NCBI GenBank assembly: GCA_013178155.1
Contig: JABLXH010000002.1
Coordinates: 1 to 64,000 of the forward strand
DNA length: 64,000 nucleotides
Direction: 5' to 3'
Origin: Armatimonadota bacterium
GTDB lineage: Bacteria; Armatimonadota; Zipacnadia; Zipacnadales; UBA11051
Part shown: in pieces, positions 1 through 8,380 of the stretch
Layout: the number at the start of each line of letters is the position of its first letter
Position numbering within the stretch: position 1 is the stretch's first letter
Notes under the pieces: generated by a model
Databases searched by the model: none
Told to the model about the DNA's origin: nothing
The model's input: the letters and a program-made list of their open reading frames with translations, nothing else
Translations under genes and position numbers: made by a program

Positions 1-113
1 GCCGCCAAACACTTCGTGATCGCCGACGTCAGCGTCGTCTTCCCATGGTCCACGTGGCCAATCGTACCCACATTCACATGCGGCTTGTCACGTACAAACT
101 TCTCCTTGCCCAT
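1..113 (-). CDS. tuf: Elongation factor Tu, N-terminal part (cut by window edge)
   Basis: GTPase that delivers aminoacyl-tRNA to the ribosome. Only about 37 residues are visible because the gene runs off the left edge. They carry the EF-Tu N-terminus [17 protein letters not shown], including the P-loop at residues 19-27. Two adjacent ATG codons exist (116 and 113). GGGAGG lies 5 bases before the one at 113, which gives the usual MGKEKF start, so I chose it. It is the last visible gene of a leftward sigH-tRNA-tuf run. The tRNA order resembles the tufB operon of E. coli, which places tRNA-Thr, Tyr, Gly and Thr before tuf. Confidence 0.95.
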   Translation of the reverse strand, partial: MGKEKFVRDKPHVNVGTIGHVDHGKTTLTSAITKCLA

Positions 114-173
114 CATGGCCTCCCAAGAAAGCCCCTGGCGCCGCGTTGCGGCATGGCTGTCAGGATATCGCAG

Positions 174-191
174 CCAGGCGTCTCCGCCTGG
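174..191 (-). other. Small GNRA-loop hairpin in the tuf leader
   Basis: On the minus strand CCAGGCG and CGCCTGG pair across a GAGA tetraloop, between tRNA-Thr(GGT) and tuf. It could be a processing site in the tRNA-mRNA precursor. There is no T-run, so it is not an intrinsic terminator. Confidence 0.4.
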
Positions 192-226
192 CCGTTATGA
201 TAAGGCCGCACACGCGGCTGTCATGC

Positions 227-302
227 TGGAGCCTACGACCGGGGTCGAACCGGTGACCTTGTCCTTACCAAGGACACGCTCTGCCGACTGAGCTACGTAG
301 GC
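227..302 (-). tRNA. tRNA-Thr (anticodon GGT)
   Basis: Full cloverleaf with a GCCTACG acceptor stem paired to CGTAGGC, a D-arm GCTCAGTCGGCAGAGC, anticodon loop TTGGTAA (GGT) and a TTCGA T-loop. The 3' CCA is encoded. It is the third tRNA of the cluster and the closest to tuf. Confidence 0.96.
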
Positions 303-308
303 GGATTG

Positions 309-394
309 TGGTGGTGGGACGTGGATTCGAACCACGGTAGGCGCTAGCCAGCAGATTTACAGTCTGCCCCCTTTAGCCACTCGGGCATCCCACC
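309..394 (-). tRNA. tRNA-Tyr (anticodon GTA)
   Basis: Class II tRNA with a long variable arm, acceptor GGTGGGA/TCCCACC, anticodon loop CTGTAAA (GTA), T-loop TTCGAAT and encoded CCA. It sits 6 bases from the downstream tRNA-Thr, so the two are almost certainly cut from one transcript. Confidence 0.96.
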
Positions 395-469
395 ACAGAC
401 AAGAACTCGGCGCACAAGGCGCCGAGCACGACCATCATACAGCAAGACGAGGACATGCGTCAAGACTGC

Positions 470-545
470 TGGAGCCGACGATCCGATTCGAACGGACGAC
501 CTGGGCATTACAAGTGCCCTGCTCTACCAGCTGAGCTACGTCGGC
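470..545 (-). tRNA. tRNA-Thr (anticodon TGT)
   Basis: Cloverleaf with GCCGACG/CGTCGGC acceptor stem, anticodon loop CTTGTAA (TGT), TTCGAAT T-loop and encoded CCA. It begins 14 bases after the sigH stop codon, with no terminator between them, which implies co-transcription with the sigma factor gene. Confidence 0.96.
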
Positions 546-559
546 TCTTGTCCTTGACC

Positions 560-1210
560 TCAGGGCCTGGTCATACCCATGCGCAGGCTGCGCCCCATCT
601 TCTTCTTCGCCCGCTGCAGCGCATTGTCCACCTGCTTGACATTGCGCCGGAGCTCGCGAGCGATGTCGCCGTATGACTTGCACTCAATGTAGCGCCGCAG
701 GACAGCGGCCTCGAGTTCCGACAGCCGTGAGTCTATCTGGTCGGCCACCTCGGCCTCAAACTCGCTGCTCAGGAAAAGCACCTGTGGATCGCACGGGCGG
801 GTCTCGACGATCGCCTCTCCCAGCGGTGGCTCGTCTCCGCCCTCGCTAACCGAGCATTCCATCGAGACGTAGCTGTTCAGTAGCGAATGCTTCTGCCGGC
901 TGGCCGTCTTGACCGCGGTGATGATCTGCCTGGTGATGCACAGTTCGGCAAAGGACCGGAAGGCAGAGAGGTTCTCCGCGGAGAAGTCCCTGATGGCCTT
1001 GAAGAGGCCAATCATCCCCTCTTGGACCACGTCCTCGTGGTCGGCGCCGAGCACAAAGTAGCTCTTCGCCTTGCCTTCGACGAGGTGGCGGTACTTGCGC
1101 AGTAAGTGCTCCGTCGCGTGCTGTGATCCTTGCTTGGCCCGGGCTACCACCTCCTCGTCGGACATGCCATGAAAGGCATGCCGCGCCCGGAGGTTGCCTA
1201 CGCCGGCCAT
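560..1210 (-). CDS. sigH: RNA polymerase sigma factor SigH/Spo0H type
   Basis: Alternative sigma factor of 216 residues, close to the usual Spo0H length. The region 2 block contains GADHEDVVQEGMIGLFKAIR and ELCITRQIITAVKTASRQKH, both characteristic of Spo0H. A region 4 helix-turn-helix lies near residues 165-205 (SYGDIARELRRNVKQVDNAL). The ATG at 1210 follows GGGAGGAG. In Bacillus sigH drives early stationary-phase and competence genes; the role here is unknown. Its neighbours downstream are three tRNAs and tuf. A near-consensus promoter lies about 210 bases upstream, giving a long leader. Confidence 0.93.
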   Translation of the reverse strand: MAGVGNLRARHAFHGMSDEEVVARAKQGSQHATEHLLRKYRHLVEGKAKSYFVLGADHEDVVQEGMIGLFKAIRDFSAENLSAFRSFAELCITRQIITAVKTASRQKHSLLNSYVSMECSVSEGGDEPPLGEAIVETRPCDPQVLFLSSEFEAEVADQIDSRLSELEAAVLRRYIECKSYGDIARELRRNVKQVDNALQRAKKKMGRSLRMGMTRP

Positions 1211-1424
1211 CGCATTCTCCTCCCGTCCGATAACCCAAAATGCCGGGGGAACGCGTCCACGGACTGAGCAACACGACTAGACTTTTACGGCTGACGATGC
1301 CCACGATGGCCCCCCGTTGACCACCGGTGCACCCGTCGCCCACAGTATTCCCGAACTTGCCCTCCCTCTGGTTGGCCTGTGGCTGTTGGATTGGCCTAAG
1401 CTGTGTTCCCTTGTGCTCTTTCCT

Positions 1425-1453
1425 AGTATAGTTTTGCCCGCTGCACAAGTCAA
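1425..1453 (-). promoter_or_regulatory. Housekeeping promoter for the sigH-tRNA-tuf run
   Basis: On the minus strand TTGACT (1453-1448) and TATACT (1430-1425) are separated by 17 bases. The predicted start is near 1418, leaving a leader of about 208 bases before sigH. The remainder of the 1211-1517 gap holds nothing else that I recognise. Confidence 0.8.
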
Positions 1454-1517
1454 GATAGGCCCCGCTCGAGGTGCCGCCGCGCAGCTATCGGCTTGCCAGG
1501 GGCTTTCCCATGAGCCA

Positions 1518-1991
1518 TCAGGTCAGGCTCTTGACGAAATCCAGCACGGCGTCAGCATGCTGGTCCACCTTCACCTTCGGGTAGATCTTCCGCACCACCC
1601 CGTCACGGTCGATGACGAAGGTGGTGCGCACTATCCCCATCGACTTCTTGCCATACATGCTCTTCTCTTGCCATACGCCATAGGCCTGGGCCACCTTGGC
1701 GTCCACGTCTGACAGCAGCGGGAAGTTGAGGTCATGCTTGGCCTGGAACTTGCTGTGCGAAGCCAGGTCATCGGTACTCACCCCCAGGATTACGGCGCCA
1801 AGCTCTGCGAACTCCTCCTGCAAGTCGCGGAAGCTGCACGCTTCCTGGGTGCAGCCGGGGGTCATGTCCCGGGGGTAGAAGTACAGCACCACGATTTGCT
1901 TACCCCGGTAGTCGGCAAGACCGATTTCGCCACCGGTGCTTGCCGGCAGCCGGAAGTCCGGCGCCTTGCTGCCTTCAGACACCTGTGCCAT
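1518..1991 (-). CDS. bcp: Thioredoxin-dependent peroxiredoxin, Bcp/PrxQ type
   Basis: Reduces hydrogen and alkyl peroxides in the cytoplasm using thioredoxin. The 157-residue protein has the Bcp fold motif YFYPRDMTPGCTQEAC: the peroxidatic Cys is about residue 47 and the resolving Cys, five residues later, is about residue 52, the usual Bcp spacing. AAGGAG lies 8 bases before the ATG at 1991; a GTG nine bases upstream overlaps that ribosome site and was rejected. It has no operon partner. Two thioredoxins that could reduce it are encoded at 50947 and 51349. Confidence 0.93.
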   Translation of the reverse strand: MAQVSEGSKAPDFRLPASTGGEIGLADYRGKQIVVLYFYPRDMTPGCTQEACSFRDLQEEFAELGAVILGVSTDDLASHSKFQAKHDLNFPLLSDVDAKVAQAYGVWQEKSMYGKKSMGIVRTTFVIDRDGVVRKIYPKVKVDQHADAVLDFVKSLT

Positions 1992-2123
1992 GTCGCTCAC
2001 TCCTTCCGTCGTCTCACACGCTGAGAACTTCGCCGTCGGCCGTCCGAGTGCCTGTGTCGTTGACCGCTGGGCCGGCCTCAGGGTTCACTTGTTCAACGCG
2101 CCGGGCGGTACTGGCACTGCGTC

Positions 2124-2153
2124 TTGACGTCTTTGCGGACTTGGCAATAGAAT
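2124..2153 (+). promoter_or_regulatory. Promoter for the liv-type transporter operon
   Basis: TTGACG and TAGAAT are separated by 18 bases. The start near 2160 leaves a GC-rich leader of about 130 bases with several GGCC-based inverted repeats but no riboswitch that I recognise. Confidence 0.65.
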
Positions 2154-2290
2154 ACGGTCCAAAACCAGAGTCGTGCGTGGCTGGCGGGCTATGGCCTGGC
2201 CGGCCAACGGGCCGGGACCGGTAGTGGCCGGTTCCGGAACCTCTGTGGAGACAGGGTGCCCGGAATCCGACCGTTCCTGGAGGGTTTCCC

Positions 2291-3511
2291 ATGCATCTGT
2301 CTGCACGCCTCGCTCTCCCCCTGCTGCTGTTTGCCGCGGTCGCTTTAGTACTTGGCGGCTGCCCCAAACCCGCCACGACCCCGACGGATGTTTCTGGCGA
2401 GACCAAGGTGCCCAAGGGCAGCGGCCTGAAGATGGCCGGCGGTGAGGAGATCGCCATCGGCGCGATCTTCTCCGTCACCGGCACCGGGGCCCCGCTGGGG
2501 GAGCCGGAGAAGGCCACGGCCGAGATGCTGGCCAAGCAGGTCAATGACGCCGGCGGCATCAACGGCAAGCAGATCAAGCTCATCATTGCGGACGATGCAA
2601 CCGCCGACGACAAGGCGGTCATGGCGGCCAAGAAGCTCATCGAGCAGGACAATGTCATGGCCATCGTCGGACCTACCATGAGCGGCACCACGCTGGCCAT
2701 CGTGGACACCTGCGAACAGGCGCAGGTCCCCCTGATCTCTTGCGCTGCGTCGGTCAAGATCACCAGCCCGGTCAAGAAGTGGGTCTTCTCGACCGCCCAG
2801 ACCGATGTCCTGGCCGTGGAGAGACTGCTTGACCACCTCAAAGCCCAGAAGATCACCAAGGTCGCTCTCATCTGCGACAGCAACGCCTTTGGTCAGAGCG
2901 GCGCGGAGCAGCTCAAGAAGCAGCTTCCCCCGGCCGGTGTCACGATCGTGGCGGAGGAGAAGTTCGACAACAAGGCCACGGATATGACGGCCCAGCTCAC
3001 CAAGATCAAGGCCGCCAAGCCCCAGGCCGTCATCTGCTGGGGAACCAACCCTGCTCCGGCCATCGTGGCGAAGAACGCCAAGGCCCTGAAGCTTGACGCC
3101 GCGATAATCATGAGCCACGGGATCGCCAACAAGAAGTTCATCGAGCTTGCCGGCGACGCCGCTGAGGGCGTTGTTTTCCCGGCTGGCAAGCTGCTGGTCG
3201 TCAATGAGCTGCCGGACAGCGATCCCCAGAAGCAAGTGCTGCTGGACTACGACAAGGCCTTCCAGGCCTTTGCCCAGAAGCCAGCCAACACCTTCGGCGG
3301 CCACGCCTATGACGCGCTGCAACTGGTCATCGCTGCCCTCAAGAGCGGCGCCGCGGACCGTGCGGCGATCCGCGATGCCATCGAAAAGACCCAGGGGCAT
3401 GTCGGCATCGGCGGCACCTTCAATCTCTCGGCCGAAGACCACAACGGTCTGACCAAGGACGCCTTCGCCCTTGTCACCATCAAGGGCGGCGCCTGGACCC
3501 AGGTCAAGTAA
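2291..3511 (+). CDS. ABC transporter substrate-binding lipoprotein, branched-chain amino acid type
   Basis: Extracytoplasmic receptor of a HAAT-family importer, 406 residues. The signal peptide ends in the lipobox LGGC with the lipidated Cys at residue 24. The mature protein has the periplasmic-binding-protein type 1 (LivJ) fold, with motifs such as GAPLGEPEKA, NDAGGINGKQI and IVGPTMSGTT. The ATG follows GGAGGG. It heads a cluster with two permeases and two ATPases. Substrate cannot be read from sequence: leucine, isoleucine or valine is typical, but the downstream aryl-CoA-ligase-like gene leaves room for an aromatic acid or another amide ligand. Confidence 0.9.
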   Translation: MHLSARLALPLLLFAAVALVLGGCPKPATTPTDVSGETKVPKGSGLKMAGGEEIAIGAIFSVTGTGAPLGEPEKATAEMLAKQVNDAGGINGKQIKLIIADDATADDKAVMAAKKLIEQDNVMAIVGPTMSGTTLAIVDTCEQAQVPLISCAASVKITSPVKKWVFSTAQTDVLAVERLLDHLKAQKITKVALICDSNAFGQSGAEQLKKQLPPAGVTIVAEEKFDNKATDMTAQLTKIKAAKPQAVICWGTNPAPAIVAKNAKALKLDAAIIMSHGIANKKFIELAGDAAEGVVFPAGKLLVVNELPDSDPQKQVLLDYDKAFQAFAQKPANTFGGHAYDALQLVIAALKSGAADRAAIRDAIEKTQGHVGIGGTFNLSAEDHNGLTKDAFALVTIKGGAWTQVK

Positions 3512-3577
3512 GCTCTGGCGAGCTTCAGTCGGAGCGATGTCGGGCAACGTCGATTCCGCCCGGCGACGGTGAAACGT

Positions 3578-3605
3578 CCGCGAGGGTCCTGCGGGACCCT
3601 CGCGG
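3578..3605 (+). terminator. Perfect hairpin between receptor and permease genes
   Basis: A 12-bp perfect stem, CCGCGAGGGTCC with its complement, closes a TGCG loop in the 137-base gap between the receptor and livH. The T-run after it is weak (TTGCTGCCTTTCT). It probably acts as a partial terminator or as an mRNA-stabilising hairpin, letting the receptor be made in excess over the permeases. Confidence 0.65.
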
Positions 3606-3648
3606 CGTTGCTGCCTTTCTGCTATACTCAGCCGACGGCCACCCACCC

Positions 3649-4539
3649 ATGACCGCCTCAGCACTCCTCCAATTCCTGCTGACCGGCATCACCGTGGGCA
3701 GCGCATATGCCCTCGTCGCGCTGGGCTTCACCCTCATCTACAATGCCACGGGCATCATCAACTTCGCACAGGGCGAGTTCGTGGTGCTGGGCGGCCTGCT
3801 GTTCTTCACCTTTGCTGAGGTCCTCCACTGGCCCCTGGCAGTGGCTCTGGCCGCCGCCGTGATCATCGTCGCTCTCATCGCGGTCATTGTCGAGCGTCTC
3901 GCCATACGGCCACTGATGGACCACCCGGTGCTGAGCCGCATCATCATCACCATCGGCCTGTCAGTGATCCTGCGGGGGTCGGCCAAGCTCATCTGGGGAG
4001 TGGATGCCCACAGCGTCAGACCCTTCTCCGGCGATGCCTCGCTCATGATTGGCGGCGCTGCGCTGCAGGTACAGTACCTGTGGGTAATGGGCCTGACTGC
4101 TCTGGCGGTCATCGCCGTTCGCCTGTTTTTCGACAAGACCATTACTGGCAAGGCCATGCAGGCTTGCGCCATCAACGCCGAGGCCGCGCGGCTGGTGGGA
4201 ATCAGCGTGCCGCGGATGGTACAGGCCTCTTTTGCCCTGAGCGCGGGTATATCAGCCCTGGCCGGCGCTGTCATCGCCCCTGTGACCTTCGCCAGCTACG
4301 ACGCCGGGATCGTACTGGGGGTCAAGGGCTTCTGCGGAGCCATCATCGGCGGCCTGGGCAACGGCCTGGGCGCCGTCTTGGGGGGTGTTCTCGTCGGGGT
4401 CCTGGAGAACCTCGGGGTCGGCCTGGCTCCCACCGGCTTTGCGGGTCTGCAGGATGCCTTCGCCTTCCTCATCCTGCTCCTGGTGCTGTTCCTGCGGCCG
4501 CAGGGCCTGCTATCGCGCCAGCGCACGGAGGGGGTCTAG
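3649..4539 (+). CDS. livH: Branched-chain amino acid ABC transporter permease LivH
   Basis: Inner-membrane subunit of the HAAT importer, 296 residues and almost entirely hydrophobic with about 8 predicted helices. Family motifs include ALGFTLIYNATGIINFAQGE near the N-terminus and VLGVKGFCGAIIGGLGN, the coupling-loop region that contacts the ATPases, in the second half. The stop codon is followed directly by the ATG of livM, so the two are translationally linked. Confidence 0.93.
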   Translation: MTASALLQFLLTGITVGSAYALVALGFTLIYNATGIINFAQGEFVVLGGLLFFTFAEVLHWPLAVALAAAVIIVALIAVIVERLAIRPLMDHPVLSRIIITIGLSVILRGSAKLIWGVDAHSVRPFSGDASLMIGGAALQVQYLWVMGLTALAVIAVRLFFDKTITGKAMQACAINAEAARLVGISVPRMVQASFALSAGISALAGAVIAPVTFASYDAGIVLGVKGFCGAIIGGLGNGLGAVLGGVLVGVLENLGVGLAPTGFAGLQDAFAFLILLLVLFLRPQGLLSRQRTEGV

Positions 4540-5520
4540 ATGCCGCACCGCCGCCGCGAGCTGCTGGGCTTCATTGTGGCGGGCGCGGTGATTGTGGCGC
4601 TTCCCCTGGCCACCCGCAACCCTTACCTCCTGAATGTGGCCGTGTTCATCGGCCTGCACAGCATGATTGCCATCGGCCTGGGCCTCCTGCTGGGCTTCGC
4701 CGGACAGATCTCGCTGGGCCATGCGGCCTTCTATGGTCTGGGCGCTTATGCCACCGGCATCCTCACCGTGCACTACCACATCAACCCCTGGCTCGCGCTG
4801 GTCATCGGCGCTGCTGTCACGGCAGTGGTCGCCTTTCTTGTGGGCCGCCCTACCCTGCGCCTCCACGGCCACTACCTCGCCATGGCGACCCTTGGCTTCG
4901 GCATCATCGTGCGCATCCTCTTCAACGAGGGGGGTGAGTTCACCGGCGGACCTTCCGGCCTGCCGGGCATCCCCCACCTGGCTCTGGGGCCACTCGTCCT
5001 GCGCAGTGACCTGCACATGTACTCCCTGATCTGGCCCCTCGTCCTGGTGCAGGTCGTCCTGTCCCGCCACCTGTTACGCTCTCGACTGGGCCGCGCCCTG
5101 AGGGCTATCCATGACAGCGAGATCGCGGCCCGTAGCTGTGCCATCGACACCGGCAGGCACAAGCTCATGATCTTTGTGCTCAGTGCCATCTACGCCTCGG
5201 TCGCGGGCAGTCTTTTTGCCCACTCCATTAGCTTCGTGAACCCCAACCCCTTCAGCTTCATGGTCTCCGTGGAGCTGGTGGTCATGGTGATTGTGGGCGG
5301 CGCGGCGACCCTCTGGGGGCCGGTGATTGGCGCTGCTGTCCTCACCATCGTGCACCAGATCATCGTGCAACTCGGCGGGCTCTACGAGCCGATCAAGGAC
5401 CTCGATGTGGTCATTTTCGGCCTGATCCTGGTCCTGATGCTGCTCTACCAGCCCCAGGGGCTGGCTCGGCTGCGATTGCCGCGGCTGGGACGTCTGACCG
5501 GGGAGGGCGACGATGGCTGA
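4540..5520 (+). CDS. livM: Branched-chain amino acid ABC transporter permease LivM
   Basis: Second membrane subunit, 326 residues. It carries the LivM signature GLLLGFAGQISLGHAAFYGLG and, near residue 250, VVMVIVGGAATLWGPVIGA, the ATPase-coupling segment. The last 8 bases overlap livG. LivH and LivM are expected to form the heterodimeric channel. Confidence 0.93.
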   Translation: MPHRRRELLGFIVAGAVIVALPLATRNPYLLNVAVFIGLHSMIAIGLGLLLGFAGQISLGHAAFYGLGAYATGILTVHYHINPWLALVIGAAVTAVVAFLVGRPTLRLHGHYLAMATLGFGIIVRILFNEGGEFTGGPSGLPGIPHLALGPLVLRSDLHMYSLIWPLVLVQVVLSRHLLRSRLGRALRAIHDSEIAARSCAIDTGRHKLMIFVLSAIYASVAGSLFAHSISFVNPNPFSFMVSVELVVMVIVGGAATLWGPVIGAAVLTIVHQIIVQLGGLYEPIKDLDVVIFGLILVLMLLYQPQGLARLRLPRLGRLTGEGDDG

Positions 5521-6292
5521 GACGGCGCCGCGGCTGGCGGTCCGCAATCTCACCAAGGCCTTCGGGGGCCTGACGGCAGTGTCCGACGTCAGCCTGTCGG
5601 TCGCCGAGGGGCTCATCTTTGGCCTGATTGGCCCCAACGGAGCCGGCAAGACGACGCTGTTCAACGTCGTGTCGGGTCTCTACCGGGCCACCTCCGGGCA
5701 CGTCCTCCTCGGAGGCCGGGACATCACCGCATTGCCCCAACACAGCATCGCCTCCCTGGGCGTGGCCCGCACCTTCCAGAACCTGCAGATCTTTGCCAGC
5801 ATGACGGTGCTGGATAACGTCATGACCGGGGCGCACCGCCATGGGCACTGCGGCTTGTTGCCCACTCTCTTGCGCCTGCCGGCGGTGCGGGTGGAGGAAC
5901 GACGTCTGCGGGAAGCAGCCCTGGAGGTGCTGGACTTCGTGGGCCTGGCGGACCTGCGGGACGAACCGGCCGCCAACCTGCCGCCCGGCAAACAACGCCT
6001 GGTGGAGATCGCTCGGGCCCTGGCCGGCAAGCCGTCCCTGCTGCTGCTCGACGAGCCCGCCGCCGGCCTGACGACCCATGAGACCGAGGTGCTGGGCGAA
6101 CTCATTGGCCGGATTGCTGCTACCGGGCTGACCACCGTGCTTATCGAGCACGACATGAGCCTGGTGATGGACGTCTGCCAACGCGTGGCGGTGCTTGACC
6201 AGGGCAAGCTTCTCACCGTGGATGTTCCCTCTGCTGTGCAGGCTGATCAACGCGTCATCGCCGCCTACCTGGGTGAGGAGGAGCCCGCGTGA
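5513..6292 (+). CDS. livG: Branched-chain amino acid ABC transporter ATPase LivG
   Basis: Cytoplasmic ATPase of 259 residues. Walker A GPNGAGKTT lies at residues 40-48 and Walker B LLLLDEP at 176-182, with the switch His in IEHDMSLVM. The ABC signature reads LPPGKQ (about 156-161), whereas family members usually have LSYGQQ. The glycine is kept, but the Ser that touches the gamma phosphate is Pro. The gene overlaps livM by 8 bases and livF by 4 (GTGA), so the four transporter genes are tightly coupled. Confidence 0.92.
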   Translation: MAETAPRLAVRNLTKAFGGLTAVSDVSLSVAEGLIFGLIGPNGAGKTTLFNVVSGLYRATSGHVLLGGRDITALPQHSIASLGVARTFQNLQIFASMTVLDNVMTGAHRHGHCGLLPTLLRLPAVRVEERRLREAALEVLDFVGLADLRDEPAANLPPGKQRLVEIARALAGKPSLLLLDEPAAGLTTHETEVLGELIGRIAATGLTTVLIEHDMSLVMDVCQRVAVLDQGKLLTVDVPSAVQADQRVIAAYLGEEEPA

Positions 6293-7026
6293 GCCTCCTG
6301 CTGACACTCTCAGGGGTGAACACCTTCTATGACCGGCTGCACGTGTTGAAAGGCGCCTCATTGCACGTCAACGAGGGCGAGATCGTGGCTCTGCTGGGAG
6401 CCAACGGAGCCGGGAAGACGACGACGCTGCGGACTGTCTGCGGTCTGCTCCGACCTGCCAGCGGCCAGGTCAGCTTCGCCGGCCAAAGCATTGTCGGAAG
6501 GTCCCCCGAGGCCCTGGTGCGTCTGGGCATCACCCAGGTGCCTGAAGGCCGCCAGATCTTTGGGCCCCTGTCGGTCCAGGACAACCTGCTTCTGGGCGCC
6601 TATGGCCGGGGCCGCCGCGCCCAGCGCACCGAGGTACCGGGGGACCTGGCGCGGGTCTTTGAGCTGTTCCCCGTGCTGGCTGAGCGCCGCCACGAGCGCG
6701 GTGGAAGCCTCTCCGGCGGGCAGCAGCAGATGCTGGCCATGGGCCGGGCGCTGATGGCTCGCCCGCGGCTGCTGTTGCTCGACGAGCCTTGCCTGGGCCT
6801 GGCGCCCCTAGTCGCGCGACAGATCATGGAGACGATCGTCGCTCTACGCGCCCAGGGCACCACCATCCTGCTGGTGGAACAGAACGCCCGCGCTGCCCTG
6901 CGCATCGCCGACCGCGGCTATGTCATGGAGACCGGTAAGGTCGTACTGGAAGGCACATCCGAGGAGCTGGTTCGCAACAAGGACGTGCGGCGGGCCTACC
7001 TGGGGAAGGACTACGACGAAGTGTAG
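6289..7026 (+). CDS. livF: Branched-chain amino acid ABC transporter ATPase LivF
   Basis: Second ATPase, 245 residues. It has Walker A GANGAGKTTT near residue 37, the family element TQVPEGRQIFGPLSVQDNL, an intact signature LSGGQQQML near residue 140 and Walker B LLLLDEP. The GTG start overlaps the livG stop. Because LivG has a degenerate signature, hydrolysis may depend on the site completed by the LivF signature (inference). Confidence 0.93.
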   Translation: MSLLLTLSGVNTFYDRLHVLKGASLHVNEGEIVALLGANGAGKTTTLRTVCGLLRPASGQVSFAGQSIVGRSPEALVRLGITQVPEGRQIFGPLSVQDNLLLGAYGRGRRAQRTEVPGDLARVFELFPVLAERRHERGGSLSGGQQQMLAMGRALMARPRLLLLDEPCLGLAPLVARQIMETIVALRAQGTTILLVEQNARAALRIADRGYVMETGKVVLEGTSEELVRNKDVRRAYLGKDYDEV

Positions 7027-7067
7027 CGCCGGGAGCGACCTGGCGATCCGTGGCGAGGTGATTCAGT

Positions 7068-8375
7068 GTGGCCGCCATCTATAACCCGCGGTATGAGACC
7101 ATCGCTCGCGAGGAACTGCAGCAGTTGCAGCTAGAGCGCCTGCAGGCAACCATTAACCGCTGCTACAAGAACGTCCCCTTCTACCGCCGGCGGCTGGAGG
7201 CCCTGGGTATGGAGCCCGAGGACTTCCAGAGCCTCGACGACCTCCGGCAGTTGCCGTTCACCACCAAGCAGGACCTTCGTGACAGCTACCCCTACGACCT
7301 GGTCGCTCTCCCGCTGCGCGAGGTGGTGCGGTTTCACCTGTCCTCGGGCACCACCGGCTCACCCACGGTCATCGCCTACACCGCCAACGACCTGGCCCAC
7401 TGGACCGAACTGGTCGCCCGCAACCTGGTGGCCGGTGAGATCACCCGCGAGGACGTCGTCCAGATATTCTTCGGCTATGGGCTGTTCTCGGGTGGCTTTG
7501 GTTTGCACCAGGGGGCCGAGGCCATTGGCGCCTCGGTGCTGCCTGTCTCCGAGGCCGAGTTGCCCCAGCAGGTCAAGATCATGCAGGACTTCCGCAGCAC
7601 TGCCCTCATCGGCATGCCTTCTTACGCCCTGGCCATCGCCGAAGCCATGGAGGCGGCAGGCGTGGATGCCAACTCCCTGTCGCTGCGCGTGGGCCTGTTT
7701 GGGGCCGAGCCCTGGAGTGAGGAGCGCCGCCAGGCCATCGAGGAGCGGCTGCACATCCGCGCCTATGACATCTATGGCCTGAGCGAGATGGGGGGGCCGG
7801 GCGTCTCCGGCGAGTGCCCGGAACGCTGCGGGCTGCACCTCGCCGAGGACCACTACCTCGTCGAGGTCGTGGACCCCGCCACCGGCGAGCCCTTGCCCGA
7901 GGGCGAGGAAGGCGAGTTGGTCTTCACCACCCTGACCAAAGAGGCCTTGCCGCTGCTTCGCTATCGCTCCGGTGACCTTTCGGCCCTGGACAGCGCCCCC
8001 TGTGCCTGCGGCCGCACGGTCGCCCGCATGCGCCGCGTGTGTTGCCGCACCGACGACATGGTCATCATCCACGGCATCAACGTCTTCCCCGCCGACGTGG
8101 CGACAGTACTGGCGAGCTTCCCGGAGGTTTCCGAGCACTTCCAGCTCGTCGTCGAACAGGTGGGCGTACTGGATGAGCTTGAAGTGCGCGTTGAACTGGC
8201 GCCGCAGTTCTTCTCCGACACCATCCGCGGCCTGGAGGGGCTGGAGCAGGAGATCGCCGACAAGATCCGGGCCAACCTGGGCGTCGGCGTGGCCGTCAAG
8301 CTCGTGGAGCCCAAGACCATCGAGCGTAGCATCGGCAAGGCCAAGCGGGTACTTGACCTGAGGGATAAGGAGTAG
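7068..8375 (+). CDS. Phenylacetate-CoA ligase family enzyme (PaaK-like)
   Basis: Adenylate-forming ligase of 435 residues, the PaaK length. It converts an aryl acetate or similar acid, ATP and CoA to the acyl-CoA. The phosphate-binding loop SSGTTGSPTV is near residue 92. YGLSEMGGPGVSGEC and LLRYRSGDLS are the PaaK A5 and A7/A8 motifs, and the C-terminal domain contains CRTDDMVIIHGINVFP. Start is GTG at 7068 after GAGGTG. It follows livF by 41 bases and overlaps the region before the ACT gene, so transport, CoA activation and an ACT protein form one unit, a pairing seen in anaerobes that use aromatic amino acids. Confidence 0.88.
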   Translation: MAAIYNPRYETIAREELQQLQLERLQATINRCYKNVPFYRRRLEALGMEPEDFQSLDDLRQLPFTTKQDLRDSYPYDLVALPLREVVRFHLSSGTTGSPTVIAYTANDLAHWTELVARNLVAGEITREDVVQIFFGYGLFSGGFGLHQGAEAIGASVLPVSEAELPQQVKIMQDFRSTALIGMPSYALAIAEAMEAAGVDANSLSLRVGLFGAEPWSEERRQAIEERLHIRAYDIYGLSEMGGPGVSGECPERCGLHLAEDHYLVEVVDPATGEPLPEGEEGELVFTTLTKEALPLLRYRSGDLSALDSAPCACGRTVARMRRVCCRTDDMVIIHGINVFPADVATVLASFPEVSEHFQLVVEQVGVLDELEVRVELAPQFFSDTIRGLEGLEQEIADKIRANLGVGVAVKLVEPKTIERSIGKAKRVLDLRDKE

Positions 8376-8380
8376 TGACC

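Noticed and set aside
1317-1517. Small plus-strand gene in the sigH upstream gap
   Set aside because: The frame covers the sigH promoter and the end of bcp, with no ribosome site.
2345-3664. 439-codon minus-strand frame over the binding-protein gene
   Set aside because: Antisense shadow of a well-supported lipoprotein; no ribosome site or recognisable motif.
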